Below, one piece after another: positions 47,415 to 60,100 of a stretch of 64,000 nt of DNA. Numbering within the stretch: position 1 is the stretch's first letter; each line of letters opens with the position of its first letter. The notes beneath the pieces were generated by a model. The model was given only the letters and a program-made list of their open reading frames with translations, was not told the origin of the DNA and did no database searches. The stretch is from Theristus sp. LFF4_11 (lineage: Eukaryota; Nematoda; Chromadorea; Monhysterida; Xyalidae), in contig JASANC010003791.1 of the NCBI GenBank assembly GCA_030248135.1, positions 18,650 to 82,649 of the forward strand. The letters run 5' to 3'. The position numbers were made by a program, and so were the translations under genes.

Positions 47415-48047
47415 TTTTTCGAAAGGATACCCGTTGTACCTTATCAATGAGAAATATCCGTTTATCAATGCCATAAATTCACCCGTGACCCGGGAAATTC
47501 AAGCATTTCCCCCAAAAAAATCGAAATACACTTTTACAGATCACAAAGCTGACATCTGCAAACAGTCGGCCGTTTTTCTGAAAGCCATTTTGCAATAGAA
47601 ATCAAATGGTCAACCAAGTAAGTTCATAATTTACTTTCAGCAGTTGAACAGAAACTTTTCACAACGACCACATGAACTGGAATCACAAAAACTGGCAGAA
47701 AAAATGAATAAAAAATAAACTAAAAAACAACAAAAAGAATGACTGGTGAAAACAGCAGACACACGTTCAAAGCATGATCAATGACAATAATGCATATTTA
47801 CGTTGAAATACACAAGAGAACACGTACAAAAACAAAATAATTTCATTCGTTAAATAGCACACCAGTAGTTTTGACTTCTCCTGGTCGAAAGACCCCACAC
47901 TTTCATACACAAACAAACACACTGGAAAATGGCAAACTCAGACTGCCAGTTAGCTACGCACGCAGTGTAATACCGTAAATTGCAGCCCGCGTGTACGGCC
48001 TTCAGACCAGGAGTTTACAAATTCAGTGACCGAAAAAAATGCTCGTA
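47415..48047. other. Spacer between EMC2 and TUT
   Basis: Only 633 bp separate the EMC2 stop codon from the TUT start codon on the same strand. It must hold the EMC2 3' UTR and the TUT promoter. The sequence is A-rich on the plus strand. No exon is seen. Confidence 0.5.
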
Positions 48048-51000
48048 TCAAGTTGTCGCATTTGCGGCACAGGAACTCTGCAACGATGCCATCATACTCT
48101 CAATGCATTTGATCTGCGTTTCCGAGCGAGGATTCGAGTCGCACTGAAAAAAGTTGAAAAAAAACTAAATATTTGAGCAGAATAATGAAAAACTGGAAAA
48201 ATGTCATTCGATTCCTTGTAAAAATTCCACGCAAAAAAACCAACCTCTGATTGATATTTGCTGATCAATTGATCGCTTGCCCAGCTTGCCAACAGAACAA
48301 ACTCTTTTCGTTTTTGTCCGGTCGACTTTTGCGCGAGCCACTGGCAGCACTGAATAAAAAAATATCACATTGTCTCGATGTTCACAAAATCGTTCCAGTC
48401 CTGATTTTTCATTCTCGTTCACTGTAATTTTTTTGTACAGTGACTACAAGATACCTTGCCTGCCAGTGTGTTTGTTTAACCACATGAATGAAATGCACTT
48501 CCATCAAATTTCTCACTTCTTGTCGTTTTGGTTTCCGTTAGCGAAGACCGCGACTATCGCTCAGTTCGACACTCAACTCATCAAAATCGAGAGCACCAAA
48601 AGAAGTGCACTTCATATGTCTGACAATGAACCAAGTCAAGGATCTTGAATAAACACAATCGTACACCTGAAAGACGCCATAAAGCGCCCGAACGTTGAGC
48701 GGGTTCATTTTGACGGCCGTTACAAAATACTGTTTCGCCATTTCAACGTTGTCCAGTCCACCCTGCGTGTAGCGAATGTCCGCGTATCGCTGCAGGTAGA
48801 GGCTGTTCAGGGGCTGCAACAAAAATCAGGGTCATCCCGAATTCCGATTCCAATCCCAAGTGATTCATTCCATTTTCTCATTTGTTTGTGACCGAGTACT
48901 TGATTTTCATTCATAAAAAAACTGCGCTTCATTATTTCATTTCATTCATTCATTAAATTTTTTGAATTTGAATTTTCGGGTTTTCAATGGAAAGTAATTT
49001 TTATGGATTCAGTATTCAGAAACGACAGTCACGAATTGTAACAAGCCAAAATAACAAAGCGACTTGAGAATTCCATTTGAACTACACGAAAAGAACAAAC
49101 GACAAAACTTTTTAAGCTCTTGGCAAGCTAAAATGGCCAAAAAACGCGAAAGAAACCGTGAACACGACCGAAGCTCTCCCACTAACCTGCGCCAACAGCA
49201 GCTCTTCCATGGCGTGCGCCGCCCGGGCGTAGTCTAATTCGGATAAATACAAATTCGACAACTCCTGCCACGCTTCGTTGTCATTGATGTAGGTCTTCAG
49301 ATAATCGTTCAGCTCGGAGATTGCATCCGCCGTTTTGCCCTGCGCCTTCAGGACGGCCACTTTGCGTTTTCGGTAGCTCTTTGAGAAAAACGACTGACTG
49401 ATCGTTTGATATTGGATATACCAAAGCAAAACACAAGATTCGAAACGATGTTTTGAGTCGACAAAATAAAAGCCAACACAGAAAATCACAATTTGACACA
49501 GTAACAAGGCAACACAACAATGTACAGAGTGGGCCAAAAAAAAGGTTCCATTTTCAAACTGCTGTCACTGGCTGGTGTTTCAATATTATGAGCTGAAATT
49601 TTCAGCATTGATAAAACATGTGATGCCATTTTTCTGACAAAATTTTTTCCAGTTTGGTCAAGTAGATTCAGTTTTACAGCACAATGTTTAAAAATTCCCA
49701 AAATTTCAAAAAAAACGGATTTTTAACCAAGAATTTCACAACGAATCATTGCTCATAAACATCCAAATCATCATCAAGGTACTCGTCCGGCAGCGGCTGG
49801 ATTGCATTTTACGCGAAACTGGCGAGTTACTGCAGAAAAACTTTCAGATTGCTCCCACCAGATAGCACACCAGACCCGTTGTTCTGCTGTCCACTTAACC
49901 ATGACGAAACTGCAGAAAACTGAAACTGAAACACTGTTTTTATTCAAACCACAGAAAAACTTTTCAAAAGAAACAAATTAACAGACAGAGCAACACAGAA
50001 AACAAAAAGTCAACTGAACAATTCTTTCTGTCGCAGTCGCATGGCTGCTGACTCGAGTCCGTTGTGAAACATCAGAATTTCGCTCGAGGTGCTCAAATGC
50101 AATTTAAGTGTGAGACCTTTCCACTCTGAGCGCATGATTTGAACTATCACGGGTATCCAAAAGACCCATTTGTCACCTTCGCAACAGTTTCAAAATTGAA
50201 TCACGCATCTTGATACTAATTTTTTCTTGCACTCATTTCAGTCAATTTGTTGATTTTTCGAGCTTTTTAGAAAATTTGCCACAGTGAGCGCTAGGAATTA
50301 TATATCGGAAAAAAAATTTTGTCAATAAAATGGCAACACATGTTTTATCAGTGCTGAAAATTTCAGCTCATAATATTAAAACACCAGCCAGTGACAGCAG
50401 TTTGAAAATGGAACCTTTTTTTGGCCCACCCTGTAAATCTTTTTTATTCAAAAAATCCTACGATTTGTGAAGTGAGATTTTGCAAAACTCACCGTATTGG
50501 TGTCGTCTCTTTCAACCAAACTATCATACAGATTCAACGCCTCATCATACCTAGAAACAAGAAAACCAATCAAACACACAAATAAAATGCTGTTTTTCCA
50601 TTGCTACTGAAAAAACGTCTTTTAATTTCATCAACCAGAATCGTACACAGAACAGAGCGATGCTATGAGTACCGTCCCTTTTCGTAAAGAAGGGTCACGA
50701 CGGGATGACCAGAACCTGGTATATCAATCAGTTTCAGTGATGACCACAACAGCCTCCCCCAACACCAATGCCCTTAATAATCACCGGAGTCCAGTACCTC
50801 CGGGTAGGGTTAGGGGCTTTGAAAAAAAAAATTTTTTTATTTTTTTTTCGTTTAAAAAAAAAAAATTTGGATTTTTTTTTCAAACTTAAAAAAAATTGAA
50901 AAATTTTTCTTCTACTTTGCTCTGAAAATTCGATTTATGGCATAATTTTTTGAAAGTTCAAACCAAATTTTCTTCCCAACTTCTTTGTGTGCTTAGGTAC

Positions 51001-52946
51001 ATGTCATTATTTGGTCATTTTGACCGACGTACTCCATGTTTTTCGATTTGGATGACTTCTAGAGTCAATTTTTAGCGTTGAAATGACTTAACTGAATTGA
51101 AATATCGTTTCAGAAATCGTTTTCTTGCAACTTAGAACATGTTTTTTCAGTCGGTAGGCCATGAGATGAACATGATATTTTGTTGATTGGCGTATGTTAT
51201 AGGTCTACAATGGAGTTGTGCGATATATTGTTAAACAATTGGAGCGGAGATGTTGGTTAATACCACATCACACGACCGTTTTTCAGATACCCGATAACAT
51301 GGCCACATGTTAAAACTTGCGTGCTGAGCTAAACTAACGTGTTAAACTTGCGTCTGTCAGTTGCCCGCAACGTGATCGCGAAATCATGGTACGTGTTTTC
51401 GATACGATGATTTGAAGAGTGGGCTCTCGCCATGTGGCAGATAGCATAGCTGGTTGAACCTGAAAGTAAGTGTCTTGGGGGGGGGGGGGGGGCGACCGGG
51501 TCGACAGGGGTTGCCGACTTAGCTACAGCAAACAGGAATTTTTGAACACAGTCAAATTTTGGTAATTTTCTAAAGAGGAACAACTAAGAACGGTTCAATA
51601 TTCAAGTACACGTCGAAAATTGTCCTGTTTTACTGTTGAAAATGCAACTTTCCCTCTATGAAATGGACATAATTTCAATAAAACACGATTTTCGCTCTTA
51701 TAGTTTTCCGGATCGTTCTGAAAATAGTCTAGATGAACTCAGCTCGATGAGACGCTTCGAACAAACCTAACTTGTAAAAAAAAATTTAAAAAAAATTTTT
51801 TTTTTTAATTTAAAAAAAATCCGGATTTTTTTTCCCCTAACCCTACCTCCGGGTTTCTGCAGTGGTGTCAATTGGTCTTGTTTCAAGCAAAACGCGACAG
51901 AGGGACACAAACTGATCACAAACAAAACCCGGCCACCGCCGCACCTCCCAACGGCCTCGAGATGCATGGCGTGTATTTTCGCGACTCGCTGACTGTGCGG
52001 AAACTTCTGGCCCAACGCGTTCAGGCATTCCGTGGCGACGTCGATCCGGGCGCAGTCGAGGGCGGCAATGCAAACCTGACCGAGAATGAACAGTGGGAGG
52101 ATATCGTAATTGGTCGTAAAAGATTGGCCAAGGATTTATATCTTGTTCGAAAAAAAACAGGAGAAAGTTCGCTTCGGGTTTTAGCTTATGGAAACACACA
52201 CATTAAAATGCCAGAAATCAACTTCTCGCTCTCGATATTTACCTCGAAATAAGCCACCGTATTTACCGCATTCGGTAAATGAAGAGAACTGATATTGGGA
52301 AGATCGTGTCGAGATCCATTAACAGTAAACAACGTACTTCGTGAGCGGCCAGTTTTTCACTTAATTCACACTCCCTCCATTGTCTCTCATTCCATCTTCC
52401 TATCGTGTCGCTGCGCGAAGACAAATCGTCCCAAAAAAACACCAAACAAGTCAAAAACCAGTATGAGAGAAGCAAAGACACTTTGCAGCCGATTTTGCCA
52501 TTGAAGGCTTCCAGAAATTCAATGGTCTCTTGACTTGCCCGCCGAAACGCAGCGCTTTCTGTGCGCTCGCACCTGTTCATACACCATCCACAGTTCATCA
52601 CCCAGCGCCGACGGTCGCCTGCTCAGCACGTGCTCCCACAATTCCACGGTCTCTTCTGATCGACGGACACTTTTTTCGCGCCACTGACGCAGCGTACTGC
52701 GACCTTCTGGAAACGAAATTTGGTAAACGTCGTGTGTCTGTGGACAGATTGATCACAAAAACACATCTCAATGTTCAATGCCAACGCCTCAAGATTCCAG
52801 TACTTCCCAATTCAACGTTCTGAGCGTAAAGATGAAGCTTGAGCAGGTGGCATTCAATCAGAAGCTGGACAAAGTCCAAAGATTTAGAAAAAATAAAGTT
52901 ACAACCAACCTTCAAACGAGACAGTGGCCCAATCTTTCACGTCCAT
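48048..52946 (-). CDS. EMC2: ER membrane protein complex subunit 2 (TPR protein)
   Basis: Predicted 299 aa (human 297). Exons, high to low: 52946-52910, 52706-52573, 52075-51945, 50550-50493, 49378-49187, 48813-48667, 48349-48245, 48143-48048. All are GT..AG with phases consistent. The protein is helical with tetratricopeptide repeats. Diagnostic stretches are LRQWREKSVRRSEE, GDELWMVYEQ, VCIAALDCAR, YDEALNLYDSL, KRKVAVLKAQGKTADAI, ELNDYLKTYINDNEAWQEL and YADIRYTQGGLDN. EMC2 is the cytosolic scaffold of the EMC, which inserts tail-anchored and multipass proteins into the ER membrane. The first exon (12 codons) is short but keeps the frame and matches the family's start. Introns 3 and 4 hold a hAT-type and a mariner-type element, respectively; both leave splice sites intact. 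Confidence 0.92.
49525..50433 (-). mobile_element. Mariner/Tc1-type element with long inverted ends and a transposase remnant
   Basis: Flanked by TA on both sides. Ends are CAGAGTGGGCCAAAAAAAAG and the inverse, CTTTTTTTGGCCCACCCTG; similarity continues inward for about 125 bp on each arm. Inside, on the minus strand from about 49901, a short frame reads MVKWTAEQRVWCAIWWEQ and resembles the N-terminal helix-turn-helix start of some mariner-family transposases, but it stops after about 43 codons. No DDE domain is present. It lies in EMC2 intron 4. Confidence 0.8.
50805..51845. mobile_element. Complete non-autonomous hAT-type element with 8-bp target duplication
   Basis: 1041 bp in EMC2 intron 3. 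Terminal inverted repeats are TAGGGTTAGGGG and CCCCTAACCCTA; the first bases fit the hAT end rule (YARNG). The flanking direct repeat CCTCCGGG occurs at 50797-50804 and 51846-51853. Both ends carry A/T homopolymer blocks, and the body has a G-run at about 51480. It encodes no transposase. The short frame at 51583-51329 recurs in the other copies only because the copies are similar. Confidence 0.88.
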
Positions 52947-54120
52947 CTAAGCAACGTCCATCCTGCATGGAGAAACTTTTTAGTTCAGTGCAAAAAAAAA
53001 TTATAATTCCGACAATCAACAATTCAAATATTTTTAAATAATTGTCACCGCCAAACGGAACGGTTATAGTTGACAAATAAAAAAACACATTCACACTAAT
53101 TTTTGCCCATTACCATTTTTATCCCGAATCTTTACGTTAAATTGTCACTTTTTTTAGCCGCTTGACATAACCAGCACCGTTTTTCCGTTGGAGGAAGCAC
53201 AGAAATACCTTGTATCACACACCTAAAGTATTCAATCACCATCTAAAGACAAGAAGAACCAGAAAACCTTTAAAAATTCATTTGTAAATTCAAAGTTTGA
53301 ACAATTAGCTAAACAATACATTTGTAAATTCAAAGTTTGCACAATCAGCCTCACAACACAATTAACCACACAGACAAAATTCTTTGATTATCAAAAAATC
53401 AAACGAAAAATGCCTCATAACAAGGAAATTGAGCAGTCGAAAAGTCTAACAATACACCAGCTTTACGAAAGAAAATCTGAAATCAACCAGGGGTAAGGGG
53501 CTATGACCAGACATGGGAAGAAATCATCTCATCAAACAAAATAAAATCCATACTTACATTAAAATAGGATAATAACATCAGCATCAAATCAAGCATTCGA
53601 CTACACACACCCACCGTTTTTTCGAAGAGATCAATAAGTGAACTGATATCGAGTAACAAAATTATTATTGCACAAACATTTCCCATTTTGTAAAAACTAC
53701 AATTTTTTTCTAGTACCCGAAACCAGATTAACAAATTAAATGACAATAAAAATCCAAGCAACGTAATAATACTGTAATCTCAGGGACACGGGCCCACGTA
53801 GCACTGTAGCAGACATCAACAACTTGTTGAATGTAAATTTATGTGGCCCGTCAAGAAAAAAAACACAGAAACTTTATCATAAACTTTAGAACTTTTGAAT
53901 TTCTAACCCTTTTCATATGGACAGAAAACCGTCATTCAATCGAAGGAAACACGTTTCTGAGAAACTCATGAACACTCTATTCGCATGAACAGCAACTCAA
54001 AAATCACAGTTTCTAAACTCAATGGCATTTATAACATGGTCAACTGATTATTCCTTCAGCAAAACAGTAAAAAATTTTATCCGATTTTTTCAAAATTGCA
54101 TTTTTGACTTTTGTGCCGTT
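52947..54120. other. Spacer between ALDH4A1 and EMC2
   Basis: Presumed ALDH4A1 3' UTR and EMC2 promoter. One plus-strand segment (53161-53226) might be a stray exon; see findings. Otherwise A/T-rich with only low-complexity frames. Confidence 0.5.
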
Positions 54121-57100
54121 CTACTCCATCGACGGATAACGCCACTCCGTCAACGGCACATGTGTTTCCTTGATCGTTTGTGGTGAACTCCACTTCAGAA
54201 CGTAATGCGGACCACCCGCTTTGTCGTTGGTTCCTGCAAAAAAACGTACTTTTTTACGCAGTTTTTACCCGAAAAATCACTTTTTCTGCAAAATCTACCA
54301 CTATTTTCACACAAAAATTGATTTGTTTCTGCAAAACGTTACCCCAAACGTTCATTCAAAAATCACTTTGTTTTCCAAATCCAAAAATCCAAACTTGACC
54401 CGCAAATTTTTTTCCAAAAAATCACGTCGCTTCTGCAGAATGTTACCCAGAAATTTCGCCCCAAAAAACCGCCCACCAGACAAGCGAGCACCGCCGAACG
54501 GCTGTTGACCAACGATCGAGCCGGTGCATTTGTCGTTCACATACAGGTTGCCAACGGCGTCACGGAGACGAGCGCGGGCGTGCGCGAGAAACTCTCTGAA
54601 ACAAAAAAAAAAGAATTTTTTTCGTCGATCCAAGTTTCCTTGGCAGAAGGCCACAAAATTGTCGATTTGAACATGCGAGCTTTTTCTGCTGGTCTATTGG
54701 TTTGGTTTACAGTTTATATGTGAACAGAGATTGCTTTGTTGCCCACCAAAATTGCGGTTGCCCACGAATTGTCTCACAAGCAAATCTCGAAACTGAAAAA
54801 AAGAACAAACAAAGCAAGCTGCTTGGCTGCGTGATCCTAATTAATGATCTTCAAAATCAACAGTGACAACAACGAACCAAGTTGATTGTGGGCATCTCAG
54901 AATCAAAAAGCAGTAGATACTTGTTTGTACTGCTTGCTGGTTTGACATCTTTTAACAATCAAAAAACTGAACGGAGGAACAAAAAAGCATACTTGTCCTG
55001 TGCGAACACAGCACCGGTCAATCCATACGGCGTGGCCGTTTTCACGGAGTCCAGCATTTTCTCACAGTCTGCGTCCTCATACGCAAAAACAGTCAGCACT
55101 GGCCCGAAAATCTCCTGTAAACAACAAAAGTAAACATTGCGGGAAAGAAAACGGCACACGATTTTGAAGTGATGGTAAAATAGTAGAGACACAACAAAGA
55201 GCCCGGGTCGAAAGTCTAGCAGTTCAGAACAATGAATCTATCACGGTAATCGGCTGTTGTGTGCAAAAAAGCAATCTGATCTGTGCAAAAAAACCCTCAG
55301 CTGTTTTCAAGGAACACGTTCACCCTTGCATTTCCAGCTCGCATGCGGATTGGCTGCCTGCTGTTCAACACAGCCAATCCCCTAGTAACTCGACACAACT
55401 ATTATCTTTTTTAAGACCTGCGCGACTCAATGCGGTTGTGGACGTAAAAGGAAACTAGTTTCAATCTGTATGTGTGGTCATTCAGAACAGCCTAAATGAC
55501 CCGACCTTATTTAGAGTACTCGGATGCCGTTGCCAATTTTGAATTCCCGCCTCGTGCATGAGGGACTGCTTGTCCATCTATGCGCGCATTGAGACGCGGG
55601 ACCAGAATAAAAGATCATACAACGCTCGTACTTCTGTCATCAATTTATCATTCGGTTGCGTCGTTTCGACGATCGTCGGCTGCACGTAGTAGCCGGTCGT
55701 GTCGTCACACTGGCCGCCGTGCAGCACCGTCGTGTGATCGGACGTGTTCGCGTGCGCCACATAGGACGAGATACGATCGAACGCTTTCTTGTCGATGACG
55801 GCCGTCACGAAGTTGGACGGATCGAGCGGCTGCAATAATTGAAGGCAAGCTACAGCAGCCGATTCAGACACTCACACAAGCATCGCGCAAGTGACCCGGT
55901 GGAAATGGAAACGTGCGTCAGGCGAGTGAGTTTTCAGATTTTGAAAAAAAAGGTTTTGTTTAGTTCTCCAAAAGCGAGGACCTGCTTTTCAAAGGTTCCA
56001 CTTCCACAGCTGCATTTTATTCTACTTGTGGCTCGGCCGGTGCAGGCGGAAGGGCAATTATATTTCAAAAACTCCAAAACAGACCAAAAATACCGACTAA
56101 CAGTGCCCATTTTCAGTTGGCCGGTGATGTCAATCAGTTTGCGCTTCAACTGCGGCCAGACGCTCTTCGGCACGTACATGCGACTGCACGCCGAGCACTT
56201 CTGTCCCTGGTATTCGAACGCGGCACGAGCGGTCGTCGCAGCCAGCGTGTCCAAATCGGCGCTTTTGTGCACGAAATGAAAGTTCTTGCCACCGCATTCT
56301 GAAAAAAATGGGAAATCTGTTATTATTACCGTCATGTACCATTTATGTATGTTTGGTTTTTTGTGCAAATGCAGCCACCACACTGTGTGACGTTGGAAGA
56401 GTACCAACTGCTACCACTGCTTAGTATTTGTCAGCAAAAGGACTTGCGAAACTTCTGACAGTTCAAGTGCGAATGAACTTGCATCCTTATGTAACCAAGA
56501 CAAAAACAAACTCTGTAGTATCATAGGGTCAATTTCGAGCAAAGTTCAATTGCCACGTCAAGCCAGAGAAACAAATTCAAAACCGATGCTTGCAAAAACG
56601 CATCGAGTCGCAGAATTGACAGAAAAAAAACGAACAAATTACCTCCGACCAATCGCGGGAACGTCTCATATCGCTGCAGCCGTTCGCCGACATTCTTCCA
56701 CAGCCATCGAAACGTCGGCACGGAGCCGGTGAAATTGACAGCCGCCAACGACGGATGCGACGTGATCGCCTCGCCAAACACTGGCCCGTCAGCTGGCACG
56801 AAATTGACGACACCTGGCGGCACGCCTGCGCAAATGGGAACAGGTCAACACGCCACATGAACGGTAAAAAACGTAAACCAGCAGCCAAAAATTGCGAAAT
56901 GACGAACCGGCCTCTCGCAGTATTTTGAACGTCACATAATTGCTCAGTAACGCTGTGTCGGATGGCTTCCACACGACGCCGTTGCCCTGTGGAAAACGCA
57001 TTCACAGTTATAAGTTATAAAAGAGATTGATGTCGAAACACATGACCCAAGTGTTGCGTGCTTCCGCATTTTCAATTAGTTGCTGTCGGAAGATGAGTGA

Positions 57101-60100
57101 GTATCAGCCAGATCAGGTCCATGCGACGCCGTGGTGTACCACGCACGGTACAAATCCTCGAACTTGAATGAGGGCAACCTACAAGTCGGCGTGCGGGGAG
57201 TGGGGACGCACCAACACTATGCATCGCACGACCGTGGTTCTGGTTAGTTGGTCCTAGACAGTCAATAAAAAAAACCACTCAAACCATCATCGCAGGACAG
57301 GACGCCAAATTGCCGCCAATCGCTGTGAAATTGAACGGCGATATTGCCGCTACGAAACCCTGGAAATCAAGCACACATCGACATATAAGCTTTATTTTGT
57401 TGTAACTCGCTGATTGGTCGAGCATGAAATGAATACAGTCCTAGAGCTCGATTGATTAATCAACTTTCAAAGCGTGAACTGTTTTTCTTCCTTCAAAACT
57501 GCACTATCAAAAAAATCAACAGAGTGGCGAAAGTTCACCAATCGCACGTGGGCTAGACATAATCGAATTGCAATTTATCATTGCGTTAGATCGACGGAAA
57601 GGAAAAGCTTGTCTAAATTCACTATCTAATAATAATTGTAATCATTGTGGCGAAAATCGTTTCACACTGTAAAAGTCCAAAATGCCATCAAGTCAGTCTA
57701 TTCTATCGTTTCAACCCACCTCTAAAGCGCGATAAATCATCTGATTCGTGCTTTCTTTTGTGCTGATTGGTTTGTACTCGGCCAAATGTAGCGCGTTATA
57801 AGCGTTGAAACGCAGGAAATCTATCAGCTCACAGGCGGCATCAATTTCGGCCTGAAAAAAACAAAAAAAAAACAGTCAAATTATAGCCAAAATCAAATTT
57901 TGTCAAAAATTAGCAAAACATTCCGAACTATTTGATTGTTCATTTAATCCTACATATTGTGGCTACACAGGAATGGTCTGACTTTACAATTTCCATCAAT
58001 CAACCATGAAAGCCGGCCGTTTACTGGCTGCACCGCGTGGCGACAATTTTGAATTTGAACCGAACACGAAAAGCACCAATAAACGATGCGAACCTGCACA
58101 ATGGTCTTCGCCTGTCCGAGCATCGTAGTCGCATTCAAATCGGCGCGATATTTCGTCGCGCACAGATCGGCCGCACGAAGCATCACGTCCACTCGTTCCC
58201 TGAGAAAGTGAAATGGGATGGAATTGAAAATTGCGAAACAAAACAGCCTCAACACGATATCAGAACATTCACAGCAGCGTATAAAGTCGCACGTCGCAAC
58301 ACTGGGCAATGAACCACATTCTGTTCATGCAGTTTTATCGAAGTGCCCCTGTTTCTCGCGAAATAAAATGGATGAACGGTCGAAAACCACAACGACACTT
58401 TATTAATCAGTAGAATCATCCGGGTTGGTCCTTCGTTTTTGCTCTATTCGACATGAATCAGCTCTCAGCTGTCCAGACCGAATGAATAAAATAGCAAACT
58501 TCCAGCAAAGAAGATGTTTATAATATGTAAATCTCTTTCACGGAAGCGTGACAAACAAACGAACTCAATTGGCCGTTGGTCCCAGGCATTGCGACTCTCA
58601 ATCGACACACGGATTGCTTCATTGATTTGCTCCTGAAAAAAAGTCGGAAAAGTGAATATCCCAACGCTTTACGAAATGAATTGCTCGCTGCCTGATTTAA
58701 AAATTATGACGTTTGAAAAATAAAATACGGGAACTGATTGTTTTTCGAAGTTAAAACAATGTTTTTCACAAAACACAGAAAAGTTACCGAAAACAGCATG
58801 GGTGAAAATATAAAACGTGAAATGATAACCTTCAAAAGGACAATGTGAAGCGGGTGGGAAAAAATCAGGAAAAACGAATCAAATCAAACCGTCGATGCCC
58901 AGTTATAGTTTGCGAGCGGATGACTGTGATCAAACGGCTGTAAATAAAAAAAGCTTTCATTCGCGTTATAAATTACTTTTTATTCAAGTTGTGCTCGTTT
59001 TGTTCGTTACACTCCACTCCACGCACCCATAAACCCAGACGGTGTTGGGAAAGGACACACAACTAAAGTAAAACAACTGTCAAGCAAAGCCAATCAATTC
59101 CATGAAATTGCCGATGTCTACTTGAAATGCTGAAATACTCCGCTCCTTTTTTCGATGAACGCCAACACAAATTATACAAAACAAAAAACTGTCTATAGTC
59201 GGATTGGATAATTTCGGGCATTAGCTGATTGGCTGGTGCGTTACCGTAATCAGATTCAAACGCGGGCCGTTCAAATTGCACTTTGCTTTTTTTAAATTTC
59301 TAATTTTTGAGTGATTGTGTTGATGAAAGTTTGGATTTTTAATGGGCAAAACTTGTTTATTATTGATGAAATACAGAAACATCAAAAAAGTACATTTTAA
59401 GGCGAATTTTTATTTTTTTCAGAAAAAAGAACGACGGCGACGGTGATGCGCTCTCGACGCTTGAAAAGTGAATATTCGTTTGAAAACCGATTGCTTTTCA
59501 AATTTTTCTCACAAAACAAATCAACATAAACAAAATTTTCAATTAAAAATCAAACACAACAACATTTTTAGTTGTCGTCGTTGCCGTCGCCGTCGTTCTT
59601 TTTCGGAAAATGAATTTGTGCCTTTGGAAACAGCTGATTTTAGTTTTTCTACATCTTTGAACTGTTTATAGACAATTTGTTGCAGTTTAAAAATACAGAA
59701 CAGCAGCTTTCATGGCCAAATTTTAATTTACATTTGTCACCGTCGTCGTCGTTCTTTTTTTTGAAAAAAATAATAATTCGCCTTAAACTTTACTTTTTTT
59801 GATTTTTCTGCATTTCATAAATCACAAACAAGTTTTGTCCATTGAAAATTCAAACATTTATCAACACACACACTCAAAAATTAGAAATTTAAAAAAAAAG
59901 CAAAATGCAATTTGAACGGCCCGCGTTTGAATCTGATTACGGTAACGCACCAGCCAATCAGCTAATGCCCAAAATTATCCAGTCCGACTATAAGCAAAAA
60001 ACGACGCACCATGACTTGCTGTTTAGCCAGTCCTTGCAGCTGTTCATCGCCAATCACAATTGGAACCGTGGTCACTGATGACCTGAACAAAACAGAACGA

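Noticed and set aside
51329..51583. Open frame starting MFLFRKLPKFDCVQKF, repeated at 61112 and 62156
   Set aside because: It lies inside the hAT-type copies. It recurs because the copies are nearly identical, is shifted or interrupted by the G-run between copies, and shows no transposase motif.
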